In this document: positions 8,832 to 16,350 of the stretch, one piece after another | Layout: the number at the start of each line of letters is the position of its first letter | How positions within the stretch are numbered: the first letter of the stretch is position 1 | Source: Methylococcaceae bacterium | GTDB lineage: Bacteria; Pseudomonadota; Gammaproteobacteria; Methylococcales; Methylomonadaceae | Assembly (NCBI GenBank): GCA_006844585.1 | Contig: SPJM01000088.1 | Coordinates: 1-39,079, forward strand | DNA: 39,079 nt | Reading direction: 5' to 3' | Program-made: the position numbers and the translations under genes | The notes under the pieces: generated by a model | Seen by the model: only the letters and a program-made list of their open reading frames with translations | Told to the model about the DNA's origin: nothing | Database searches by the model: none

Positions 8832-9695
8832 ATGGCCATCGTAAAAAAACAAAATTTAAACTCTTTGGAATTTGTAGTGAAAAAACATAAATGGAACAAA
8901 CTGCTTTTTCAGCTTGCCGTGGCATCTTCGGTATTGTTTTATCATATTGGCGTATATGCTGTGGAAGTTGAAGGCTTGTTTGAGGTGGAGCTGATAGCGG
9001 AAAGCCGTCAGCCGCAACACCGTCATCAAACTATCAAAAAAGCCTTGGGAATTGTTTTAACCCGAGTGATTGCCGAAGATGAACCTTTGCAATTGGATGT
9101 GGCGCAAAAAATGTTGAACCATGCGCAAAATTTTCTGATGCGTTATCAATATTCATTAGCGCCGGGCGGCGGACGAAGTAACGATAAAGCCCGATTGATG
9201 CGGATGATTTTCAATGATGCGCAGATTATGAATCTCCTGCGTATCAGCGAGATAAAGGTTTGGAATAACATCAGACCAAAAACCTTGTTTTGGTTAGTCG
9301 TGGAACAAAATAATCAACGCCGATTTTTCAATCCCGATAAAATGGCTGATTTAGATAATGCCTTAAATCAAGCCAGCCGAATTAAAGGCGTACCGATTAT
9401 TCTTCCCATGTTGGATTTAGAAGAACGCAACAAAATTTCCGTTAGCGAAGCTTTAAGCGCTAATTCCGACCGATTGCTTTTTGTTTCAGAACGCTATGAT
9501 GTGGTTTCCGCGTTATCAGGCCGTTTAGTTGATCATGGACATTGTTGGTCGGCGGAATGGGCTTTGTTTTTCGATGAAGCTATCACACAATGGGTCAGTC
9601 CTTGTTCTGCTTTAAACGAAGCGATGCTGAAAGGCGTCGACGGGGTTTATCGAGTGTTAGCTCGGTATTATTCGGCTAAACCGTTGCTGAAATAA
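8832..9695 (+). CDS. DUF2066 domain-containing protein
   Basis: This 287-residue protein has a hydrophobic stretch at about 25-45 (LLFQLAVASSVLFYHIGVYA) that looks like a signal peptide or anchor, so the mature part is probably periplasmic. The region from VEVEGLFEVELIAESRQP through the repeated hydrophobic-Arg pattern is typical of DUF2066, a family found beside purM in gammaproteobacteria and without a known function. The start codon is uncertain because the ribosome site is weak and the signal peptide could begin later than the ATG at 8832. The glcD gene follows 21 bases downstream on the same strand. Confidence 0.8.
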   Translation: MAIVKKQNLNSLEFVVKKHKWNKLLFQLAVASSVLFYHIGVYAVEVEGLFEVELIAESRQPQHRHQTIKKALGIVLTRVIAEDEPLQLDVAQKMLNHAQNFLMRYQYSLAPGGGRSNDKARLMRMIFNDAQIMNLLRISEIKVWNNIRPKTLFWLVVEQNNQRRFFNPDKMADLDNALNQASRIKGVPIILPMLDLEERNKISVSEALSANSDRLLFVSERYDVVSALSGRLVDHGHCWSAEWALFFDEAITQWVSPCSALNEAMLKGVDGVYRVLARYYSAKPLLK

Positions 9696-9716
9696 GGATA
9701 ACGAAGTAAAAAAAAT

Positions 9717-11216
9717 ATGCCCATTATTCAACCCCATATCAGTGAAAAAATTGAACATCAAGTGTCGAAAAAACACATGGTGCGTCAATTAAAGAAATTA
9801 TTGCCTAAGCATTGTGTTTTATCTGAGCCTGAGCAATTAAGACCGTTTGAATGTGATGCTTTGTCAGCTTATCATTGTGTGCCTTGGTTGGTGGTGTTGC
9901 CTGAGACTACGGCGCAGGTTCAGGAAATTTTGGCGCTGTGCTATCGTTTGGGGGTTCCGGTGGTGGCAAGGGGGGCGGGAACCGGCTTGGCGGGCGGTGC
10001 GATTCCTTTAGATAACGGCGTCTTAATCAGCTTGGCGAAATTCAACCGGATTTTAGAGATTGATTCTGCAAACCGGTTGGCCGTTGTTGAGCCGGGGGTG
10101 ACCAATTTATCCATTTCTGAGGCGGTTGCTGGGTGCGGCTTGTATTATGCGCCGGATCCTTCTTCGCAAGTTGCCTGTACGATAGGCGGCAATGTGGCGG
10201 AAAATTCCGGCGGCGTGCATTGTTTGAAATATGGCTTGACCACCCATAATGTTTTACGGATTAAATTGATTTGCATGGATGGTGAATTGGTGACTATCGG
10301 TAGTCATGCCTTGGATAATCCCGGTTACGATTTATTATCCTTGTTGACCGGTTCGGAAGGGATGTTGGGGGTTATTGTTGAAGTGACGGTGAAGTTATTG
10401 CCGATTCCTGAATTTGCGCAAGTCATGATGATCGCTTTCAATGAGATTGAAAAAGCCGGCGCTGCGGTGGCGTCAATTATTGCTGAGGGTTTGATTCCAG
10501 CCGGATTGGAAATGATGGATAAAACCACCATTCATGCGGTGGAAAACTTTGTTCATGCCGGTTATCCGATGGATGCGGAGGCCATTTTATTGTGTGAAAT
10601 GGATGGAATGCGGATTCAGGTGGAAATTGACCTGCAAAAGGTTGAGCGATTAATGCGCGATATGGGAGCAACATCGATACGAATGGCTCATAGCGAACAA
10701 GAACGGCAACGGATGTGGGCGGGTCGGAAATCCGCATTTCCGGCTGTCGGACGCATTTCCGCTGATTATTATTGTATGGATGGTACGATTCCCAGACATC
10801 AATTAGCGCTGGTGTTAAAAGAAATCTCTGCGCTTTCTGAAAAATTCGGATTAACCGTCGCCAATGTGTTTCATGCCGGTGACGGTAATTTACATCCACT
10901 TATACTCTATAACGCATCAATAGCGGGCGAACTGGAAAAAGCCGAACAGTTAGGGGGCGAGATTCTAAAATTGAGCATTCAGGTCGGCGGGACGATTACC
11001 GGCGAGCATGGCGTAGGCGTAGAGAAAATCAATCATATGTGTTATCAATTTCAAGAAAGCGAGTTAGCGGTTTTTCACGGTATTAAACTGGCTTTTGATG
11101 AGAAGGGCTTATTGAATCCCGGTAAGGCGGTGCCGAGCCTGGCGCGCTGCGCTGAATTCGGGGCTATGCATGTGCATGATGGGCAGTTGCCGTTTCCTGA
11201 ATTAGAAAGGTTTTGA
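9717..11216 (+). CDS. glcD: FAD-linked oxidase, glycolate oxidase subunit GlcD-like
   Basis: This 499-residue protein has the size of GlcD. The FAD-binding PCMH domain is seen as VVARGAGTGLAGGAIP and in the DPSSQVACTIGGNVAENSGG segment. The C-terminal cap ends with the conserved GEHGVGVEKI and NPGKAVP. GlcD carries the FAD that oxidises glycolate (or lactate/2-hydroxy acids) to the keto acid. No glcE or glcF, which normally complete the enzyme, lies next to it, so the partners must be elsewhere or the enzyme acts on another 2-hydroxy acid. It follows the DUF2066 gene closely. The family assignment is firm; the exact substrate is inferred. Confidence 0.88.
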   Translation: MPIIQPHISEKIEHQVSKKHMVRQLKKLLPKHCVLSEPEQLRPFECDALSAYHCVPWLVVLPETTAQVQEILALCYRLGVPVVARGAGTGLAGGAIPLDNGVLISLAKFNRILEIDSANRLAVVEPGVTNLSISEAVAGCGLYYAPDPSSQVACTIGGNVAENSGGVHCLKYGLTTHNVLRIKLICMDGELVTIGSHALDNPGYDLLSLLTGSEGMLGVIVEVTVKLLPIPEFAQVMMIAFNEIEKAGAAVASIIAEGLIPAGLEMMDKTTIHAVENFVHAGYPMDAEAILLCEMDGMRIQVEIDLQKVERLMRDMGATSIRMAHSEQERQRMWAGRKSAFPAVGRISADYYCMDGTIPRHQLALVLKEISALSEKFGLTVANVFHAGDGNLHPLILYNASIAGELEKAEQLGGEILKLSIQVGGTITGEHGVGVEKINHMCYQFQESELAVFHGIKLAFDEKGLLNPGKAVPSLARCAEFGAMHVHDGQLPFPELERF

Positions 11217-11284
11217 TTAATCAGGCTTGTGCAACAGGAATGTTGCACAGAGCTATGCGGATGTATTGACGCGTCCTGATTAAT
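11216..11284. repeat. Nested inverted repeats between convergent genes
   Basis: ATTAATCAGG (11216-11225) and CCTGATTAAT (11275-11284) form a perfect outer 10-bp inverted repeat. Inside it, TGTGCAAC (11228-11235) and GTTGCACA (11242-11249) form an 8-bp stem with a 6-base loop. The whole 69-base structure fills most of the space between glcD (+) and a membrane-protein gene (-). It may act as a two-way terminator or be a small palindromic repeat element; no T-run follows either stem closely. Confidence 0.5.
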
Positions 11285-11300
11285 ATCGCTTCATAAAAAA

Positions 11301-11801
11301 CTAACCCAGTAGAATAACGGTCGTTGCATAAGCGCCGCCGTATGTGACTAAAAAGTACAGTAAAGAAATCACGCAACCTGCGGCAGCGTTAATTCCGAGT
11401 ACTTTTTTGACAATATAGGCAACTGCGGCGAAGTCCCACAATGTGAGTATAATCATCAGTATATAACTGAGTTCATGATCGGAAATAGTTAACCAGACCA
11501 TAGTCGGCACAACAAATATAGCAATCACGTTTTCCACGAACAATATCGCTGAAGTGACTTGCACATAAGAGTGCGCAGATCGATTTAGCGTTAAAACAAT
11601 AAACGAAAAAAACAAGGTCAGTGAGGTTTCCAGAATGACTTCGAAAATCGCTTCATGGATATCAATCATGTTAAGTTGAATAAACAACTCCAGGAAAAAA
11701 TAAAACCATAAATTTTGCTGAAAAAATTTCACCGAACGCGGTAAATCGAGAGGGTTTACTCCAAACCAGCATAATGGTAAATAATGCTTGTAACTGTTCA
11801 T
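11301..11801 (-). CDS. Hypothetical multi-pass membrane protein
   Basis: This 166-residue protein is largely hydrophobic, with about four to five predicted membrane segments (around residues 55-70, 82-103, 110-128 and 140-165). I do not recognise a conserved catalytic motif. The N-terminal GVNPLDLPRSVKFFQQN followed by several helices is loosely like the Yip1-type membrane family, which is only a suggestion. The gene lies 30 bases downstream of the dynamin-like membrane protein on the same strand, so the two probably form an operon. Confidence 0.65.
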   Translation of the reverse strand: MNSYKHYLPLCWFGVNPLDLPRSVKFFQQNLWFYFFLELFIQLNMIDIHEAIFEVILETSLTLFFSFIVLTLNRSAHSYVQVTSAILFVENVIAIFVVPTMVWLTISDHELSYILMIILTLWDFAAVAYIVKKVLGINAAAGCVISLLYFLVTYGGAYATTVILLG

Positions 11802-11831
11802 AATGGCCTAAATGATCTATGTGTATTGTTG

Positions 11832-13193
11832 TTAACTGGGTTCGGTTAAATCGTTTTGCACATTATAAGTAGTCAAATGATCATCTTGTTGATGAGTCAC
11901 TTGGTCATTTAAGGATTGCACCAAGTCTTTACATTGTTCTTGCAGCGCGGCAATTTTAGTTCTAATTTTTTTGTTTTTAGTGATCGGCGTTTTGATCGGG
12001 AGCAATATGCGCCAAAAGGTGAGTCCTTGTTCAAACAAACCCGCCAGGTTTTCAGGTTGATTCATTTTCTTTTGTTTTTCAAGCAGTCGTCCGCTGATAA
12101 AAGAGGCGTGGACTTTGCTCAATATCATGTGGGTGGGAACGATGACCGATAGTAGCGTAAACAGGATAATCGGCCCCATAATGGGATCAAAAAACAAATC
12201 AATGACGCCGATTTTGACTTCGGCGATTAAAATCATCATCACGATCAAACCCAACACAATTAAAGTGCTCATCGCCGATCTTTCTTTCCATAGCGAGATG
12301 GCGCCTTCCACTTCCTCCTCAACGTCGGATTCTAAATATTTGATGCTTTGATCAAGCGAATCCAGTACCCGGTAAGAGCGGTCGGCGCCCAGCTGAGAAA
12401 TTCGTCTGTCGATAATCGAAGTATCATGGTCATCGGTTAGAATGACAAACTCACCGGTATTGATGCCCATGGTCGCCAAACGTCTTTGCCAGGATGAAAC
12501 GATTTCATAGGTTTTTTGTTCATTCAAGCTGATTTCAGAATGATCAATCACATACAAGAATTTATTGGAGTCTTGGTTTTCTCTAATGCTGTCAATAACA
12601 TGCTCAATTAAAGAAGCTTCGGCGTCAAATAAGTCGGTAAAAACCAGTACTAAGTCCGACATACCGATAATACGCGAGCTTAATAAAGTAATAACCGGGT
12701 TATCCGGTTCTGTGCCTAATACCGGCGTATCGACCAATAACTTACCTTGTAAAGCGTCGCTGTTGACCGTCATTAACTCCAGGTAACTGTTGATATTTTG
12801 TCCTTCGCCTTTTTTGACTTGCTCCAGTTCATTGCTGACTTGATAAAAAGGAAGCCTATGATCGGCGTCCAAAGCTGTCCCCGGCAATGTTGCCGTGCTT
12901 TCCTGGCGTGTGTATTGATGGACGGTGTACTTGTAGCTGGTTGAATTAAGCCGCGTACCTAAATAACGGTTAATAAAATCATTTTTCGCCGCAGAATGCC
13001 CGCCCAGCGTACTAATGATGGGCCACCAGGAAGTTTTTCGCGCGGTGGTTTCATCTTGATCGATTAATCCTAAATCAAATTCGAGTTGATCCAATTCATG
13101 GAAAACCTGAGTTGCCTTTTGTAGAACCGGGCTACCGGCTGCAAAACTTTTTTCCAGATTAATCAGATGTTTGCTTACTATTTTTTCAGCCAT
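11832..13193 (-). CDS. Dynamin/GTPase-like membrane protein with decayed nucleotide-binding motifs
   Basis: This 453-residue protein has an N-terminal GTPase-like region and, at about residues 306-360, two adjacent membrane segments (LIVLGLIVMMILIAEV and IILFTLLSVIVP). A charged, coil-prone tail follows. The order helix, GTPase-like domain, membrane hairpin, helix resembles bacterial dynamin-like proteins. The P-loop position reads GGHSAAKN (64-71) rather than GxxxxGKS/T. The G3 region is DTPVLG (155-160), and the G4 site reads VIDHSE rather than NKxD. It may therefore bind nucleotide poorly or not at all. The GTPase relationship is inferred from pattern only. It is probably co-transcribed with the 166-residue membrane protein downstream. 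Confidence 0.65.
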   Translation of the reverse strand: MAEKIVSKHLINLEKSFAAGSPVLQKATQVFHELDQLEFDLGLIDQDETTARKTSWWPIISTLGGHSAAKNDFINRYLGTRLNSTSYKYTVHQYTRQESTATLPGTALDADHRLPFYQVSNELEQVKKGEGQNINSYLELMTVNSDALQGKLLVDTPVLGTEPDNPVITLLSSRIIGMSDLVLVFTDLFDAEASLIEHVIDSIRENQDSNKFLYVIDHSEISLNEQKTYEIVSSWQRRLATMGINTGEFVILTDDHDTSIIDRRISQLGADRSYRVLDSLDQSIKYLESDVEEEVEGAISLWKERSAMSTLIVLGLIVMMILIAEVKIGVIDLFFDPIMGPIILFTLLSVIVPTHMILSKVHASFISGRLLEKQKKMNQPENLAGLFEQGLTFWRILLPIKTPITKNKKIRTKIAALQEQCKDLVQSLNDQVTHQQDDHLTTYNVQNDLTEPS

Positions 13194-13228
13194 CCGTATT
13201 AAACCTATTTTTATTAGAGTTATTTTTT

Positions 13229-13310
13229 ATGTTAGAAAATTTAAAACATCAAATTGAATGTGAGTATACACCGAGCGCCGCTAAGAATGAATCTCTCAGG
13301 TAAATTTTTT
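13229..13310 (+). ncRNA. Glycine-riboswitch-like fragment, orphan
   Basis: On the plus strand, CACCGA (13269-13274) is followed 14 bases later by GAATCTCTCAGGTAAA (13289-13304). The second string is the hallmark 3' core of glycine aptamers, and CACCGA matches the start of the other conserved core strand. The usual AGG-GCAA segment after CACCGA is altered, the trailing GGAC is missing, and a run of T residues follows. No plus-strand gene lies downstream before rhlE, and both flanking genes are on the minus strand. It may be a decayed or relocated aptamer. The stretch can also be read as a 24-codon ORF starting at 13229, so the match may be partly accidental. Confidence 0.25.
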
Positions 13311-13354
13311 TAAACAAAGATCATTTACCCATTGAGGCGTTTATCCCCGAATTG

Positions 13355-13780
13355 CTAAAATGGTTTGACGGTTGCCAAGATAATGATGGCTATTAAAAAA
13401 AACACCGGGATCTCATTAATCCACCGAAAATAAATATGGCTATGGCTATTTCTGTCATGTTTAAAATCTAATAGCCATTTTCCGCAAACAATATGGTATA
13501 TAATAAGCAGAACGAGCAGGCTTAATTTAATGTGTAGCCATAAACCTTGACTATACATTTGCCAGGCATAATCCATCAGCATCCAGACGCCAAAGATTAA
13601 AGTTAATACCATTCCGGGCGTCATGATTCCAAAATAGAGTTTTCTTTCCATAATTTTAAAACGTTCATGGCTAATGGGGTCATCACTCATTGCGTGATAA
13701 ACAAACAAGCGCGGCAAATAAAATAAACCGGCAAACCAGGTGACCATGAAAATTAAGTGCATTGCTTTAAGCCATAGCAT
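13355..13780 (-). CDS. hemJ: Protoporphyrinogen oxidase HemJ
   Basis: This 141-residue protein has four predicted membrane helices. The opening KAMHLIFMVTWFAGLFYLPRL and the later MERKLYF, PGMVL and HIKLSLLVLLIIYH segments are typical of the UPF0093/HemJ family. HemJ oxidises protoporphyrinogen IX to protoporphyrin IX in haem synthesis in many bacteria that lack HemG and HemY. The His in MHLIF is the conserved candidate haem ligand. The gene is divergent from rhlE with a 70-base space, and lies 161 bases upstream of the dynamin-like gene on the same strand. Confidence 0.9.
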   Translation of the reverse strand: MLWLKAMHLIFMVTWFAGLFYLPRLFVYHAMSDDPISHERFKIMERKLYFGIMTPGMVLTLIFGVWMLMDYAWQMYSQGLWLHIKLSLLVLLIIYHIVCGKWLLDFKHDRNSHSHIYFRWINEIPVFFLIAIIILATVKPF

Positions 13781-13850
13781 TTTTTATTCCTTTCAAAATT
13801 CAATTTAGCGGTAATCCGCGTAAAAATAAGACCCAACTATATACAGCATT

Positions 13851-15152
13851 ATGCAATTTGATCAACTGGATTTAGCGGAGCCTTTGTTACTCGCAGTAAA
13901 AGACAAAGGCTACCAACAACCGACACCTATACAGCAACAAGTTATACCCCTGATTTTGCAGGGGAAAGATGTGTTGGCGGGCGCACAAACCGGCACCGGG
14001 AAAACGGCGGCCTTTGTTTTGCCTCTACTACAATTACTTTACAGCCAGGCAATGCCCGGCAGACCGCGTCCGATTAGGGTGTTGATCCTCGTTCCAACTC
14101 GGGAATTAGCGATTCAGGTCTATGATAATATCAAAATCTATGCCGAACATTTGCCGTTATGGACGGAAACGGTCTTTGGCGGTGTGAATATTAATAGTCA
14201 AATTAAGCGTTTGCAAAGAGGCTCAGATTTATTAGTGGCGACGCCCGGTCGATTATTGGACTTGCTTTATCAAAAACAAGTGAGTTTACAGGAGGTCAAT
14301 CATTTTGTGTTGGATGAAGCCGATCGTATGTTGGATATGGGATTTATCCGCGATATTCATAAAATCATGGCCTATTTGCCGAAAAGCAGACAAAATCTGA
14401 TGTTTTCCGCCACTTACAGCCGTGAAATTAAGTTGTTGGCGGGTGAAATATTAGTGAACCCGATAGAGGCGGCGGTTGATCAGCAAAACGCCGCCGCCAA
14501 TACCGTCAAACAAAAGATTTACCCAATAAAAAAAGAAAACAAACGCGAATTAATTTCGTGGTTAATTGGCGATGGACAATGGCGGCAAGTGCTGATTTTC
14601 GTCAGAACCAAACATGGCGCAGACCGCTTATGTAAACAATTACAAAATGATGGCATACGCTGCGCCGCGCTACACGGCAATAAATCTCAGGGAGCTCGTA
14701 ATCGGGCGTTGGCGGCATTTAAACAAAACGAAATCATTGCATTAGTAGCGACCGACATCGCGGCAAGAGGTTTGGATATTATTGAGCTGCCTCATGTGGT
14801 GAATTATGATTTACCACAGGTTGCTGAAGATTATGTGCATAGAATAGGGCGCACCGGACGGGCGGGAGTTAAAGGTGAGGCTATTTCATTAGTTTCGGCG
14901 GAAGAAGCGCATTTATTGCATGCAATCGAGAAATTAATCAATAAGAAAATTCTCCGAGTGGAGGATACCGGTTTTGAAAGCGTTTCTTTAGAATTGGCAA
15001 AGAAGCCATCCAAATCGTCGACCAAGCCGAAAAAGCCTCAAATTAATAAGCCGCGTAAACAACGCACAAAATCCAATAAACCGGCGGTAAAAAGGAAGCC
15101 TTCAAGTAATAACAAGCGCAGAGGCGATAAAGCTAATGTGAACCGGGGTTGA
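13851..15152 (+). CDS. rhlE: DEAD-box ATP-dependent RNA helicase, RhlE-like
   Basis: This 433-residue protein carries all the DEAD-box motifs: Q motif around PTPIQQQ (25-31), Walker A AQTGTGKT (45-52), PTRELA, TPGR, DEAD (155-158), SAT, ARGLD and HRIGRTGRAG. The start MQFDQLDLAEPLL matches the RhlE N-terminus. The last 60 residues are a very basic Lys/Ser/Pro-rich tail (from about 375) that probably binds RNA and is typical of RhlE proteins. RhlE helps remodel ribosome precursors and RNA structure, especially in the cold. It converges on queG with only 15 bases between them. Confidence 0.93.
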   Translation: MQFDQLDLAEPLLLAVKDKGYQQPTPIQQQVIPLILQGKDVLAGAQTGTGKTAAFVLPLLQLLYSQAMPGRPRPIRVLILVPTRELAIQVYDNIKIYAEHLPLWTETVFGGVNINSQIKRLQRGSDLLVATPGRLLDLLYQKQVSLQEVNHFVLDEADRMLDMGFIRDIHKIMAYLPKSRQNLMFSATYSREIKLLAGEILVNPIEAAVDQQNAAANTVKQKIYPIKKENKRELISWLIGDGQWRQVLIFVRTKHGADRLCKQLQNDGIRCAALHGNKSQGARNRALAAFKQNEIIALVATDIAARGLDIIELPHVVNYDLPQVAEDYVHRIGRTGRAGVKGEAISLVSAEEAHLLHAIEKLINKKILRVEDTGFESVSLELAKKPSKSSTKPKKPQINKPRKQRTKSNKPAVKRKPSSNNKRRGDKANVNRG

Positions 15153-15167
15153 TGACCGGGCAATGAG

Positions 15168-16214
15168 TTATCGCGTCAAACATAATTGTTGCAAAGCCCA
15201 TTGCACATGCTCTTGCACCAATTCTGAAGGATGATGTAATCGGTTTTGCAAAGCAGTAACCGTTGCAGCGCTGTTTTTGCTATTGCCCAGAGCGACCGCA
15301 ATATTGCGCAGCCAACGGATATGACCGATGCGTCGTATCGCTGAGCCTTCGGTGTTTTTCAGAAATTCTGATTCCGTCCAATTAAATAAAGTTACAAGTT
15401 CAGCCGTATTCAAGTTGTGCCGGGGACTGAAATCCTTTTCCGGGGTCAGTTTGGCGAAGCGGTTCCAGGGACAAATTAATTGGCAATCATCGCAACCGTA
15501 AATGCGGTTGCCTAACATTGGACGGAATGGTTCCGGAATAGCGCCGTGCAGCTCAATGGTCAGATATGAAATACAACGCCTGGCATCCACTTGATAAGGC
15601 GCGACGATGGCTTGTGTCGGGCATATATCCAGGCAAGCGCGACACTTTCCGCAATGCGCCGTGGCGGCTGGGTCAGAGGCTAACGGCAAATCGGTATAAA
15701 TTTCCCCCAAAAAAAACCAGGAACCGGCCTTACGATTGATCAAATTGGAATGTTTGCCTATCCAGCCTAAACCGGCTTTTTCAGCAATGGCCTTTTCCAG
15801 TACCGGCGCGCTGTCCACAAACACTCGATAACCGTAATCGCCAATATGCTGTTGGATTTTGTACGCCAGTTTTTGCAAGCGCTGGCGCATTAATTTATGG
15901 TAATCGCGACCTAAAGCATAGCGGGAAATAAAGGCTTGTTCCGGAGTTTCCAGAGTGCTTTCCATTTCAGAGTGGGATTCGGGAAGATAATCCATCCGAA
16001 CTGAAATAATGCTGAGGGTATTTTCCTGTAGCAGGGCGGGGCGGCTGCGTTTCAGGCCGTGTTTGGCCATGTAGTTCATTTCACCTTGATAGCCTTTATT
16101 CAGCCAGTTATGCAGGTGAATTTCCGCTTCGCTTAGATTTGTATCAGTGATGCCGACTTGCTGAAAACCTAATTCTTGTCCCCATTGATTGATTAGAGAG
16201 ACTAAGTCATGCAT
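15168..16214 (-). CDS. queG: Epoxyqueuosine reductase QueG
   Basis: This 348-residue enzyme carries out the last step of queuosine tRNA modification, reducing epoxyqueuosine with cobalamin and two [4Fe-4S] clusters. The catalytic Asp134 is in VFVDSAPVLEK. The first cluster motif has Cys188, 191, 194 and 198 (HCGKCRACLDICP). The second is in YGCDDCQLICPWN near residue 245. The C-terminal region after about 285 is a HEAT-like segment (RWLRNIAVALGN...), as in family members. It lies downstream of cysN on the same strand but is separated by a strong hairpin, so it probably has its own promoter. Confidence 0.95.
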   Translation of the reverse strand: MHDLVSLINQWGQELGFQQVGITDTNLSEAEIHLHNWLNKGYQGEMNYMAKHGLKRSRPALLQENTLSIISVRMDYLPESHSEMESTLETPEQAFISRYALGRDYHKLMRQRLQKLAYKIQQHIGDYGYRVFVDSAPVLEKAIAEKAGLGWIGKHSNLINRKAGSWFFLGEIYTDLPLASDPAATAHCGKCRACLDICPTQAIVAPYQVDARRCISYLTIELHGAIPEPFRPMLGNRIYGCDDCQLICPWNRFAKLTPEKDFSPRHNLNTAELVTLFNWTESEFLKNTEGSAIRRIGHIRWLRNIAVALGNSKNSAATVTALQNRLHHPSELVQEHVQWALQQLCLTR

Positions 16215-16301
16215 GAATTACGATGAGGAAGTGAAAGAGCAATAACTCTGTTGGGTGAGAAATGAATCCCGTCCATAATGAGCATGATAATCTTGCTTAA
16301 A

Positions 16302-16336
16302 CCCAAACGTTTGGGATGGGGTATATATCCCATCCC
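16302..16336 (-). terminator. Strong hairpins downstream of cysN
   Basis: GGGATGGG (16313-16320) and CCCATCCC (16329-16336) form a perfect 8-bp GC-rich stem with an 8-base inner part. The palindrome CCCAAACGTTTGGG (16302-16315) overlaps it by three bases, so the two stems exclude each other. On the minus strand the first follows the cysN stop by 15 bases and the second ends in GGGTTTAAG. It probably terminates cysDN transcription, although the T-run is short. Two alternative stems could also act as an attenuator for queG. Confidence 0.55.
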
Positions 16337-16350
16337 GCCTGTTGATATAT

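Noticed and set aside
10477-10899. 140-codon minus-strand frame inside glcD
   Set aside because: It is antisense to the conserved GlcD core and shows no motif.
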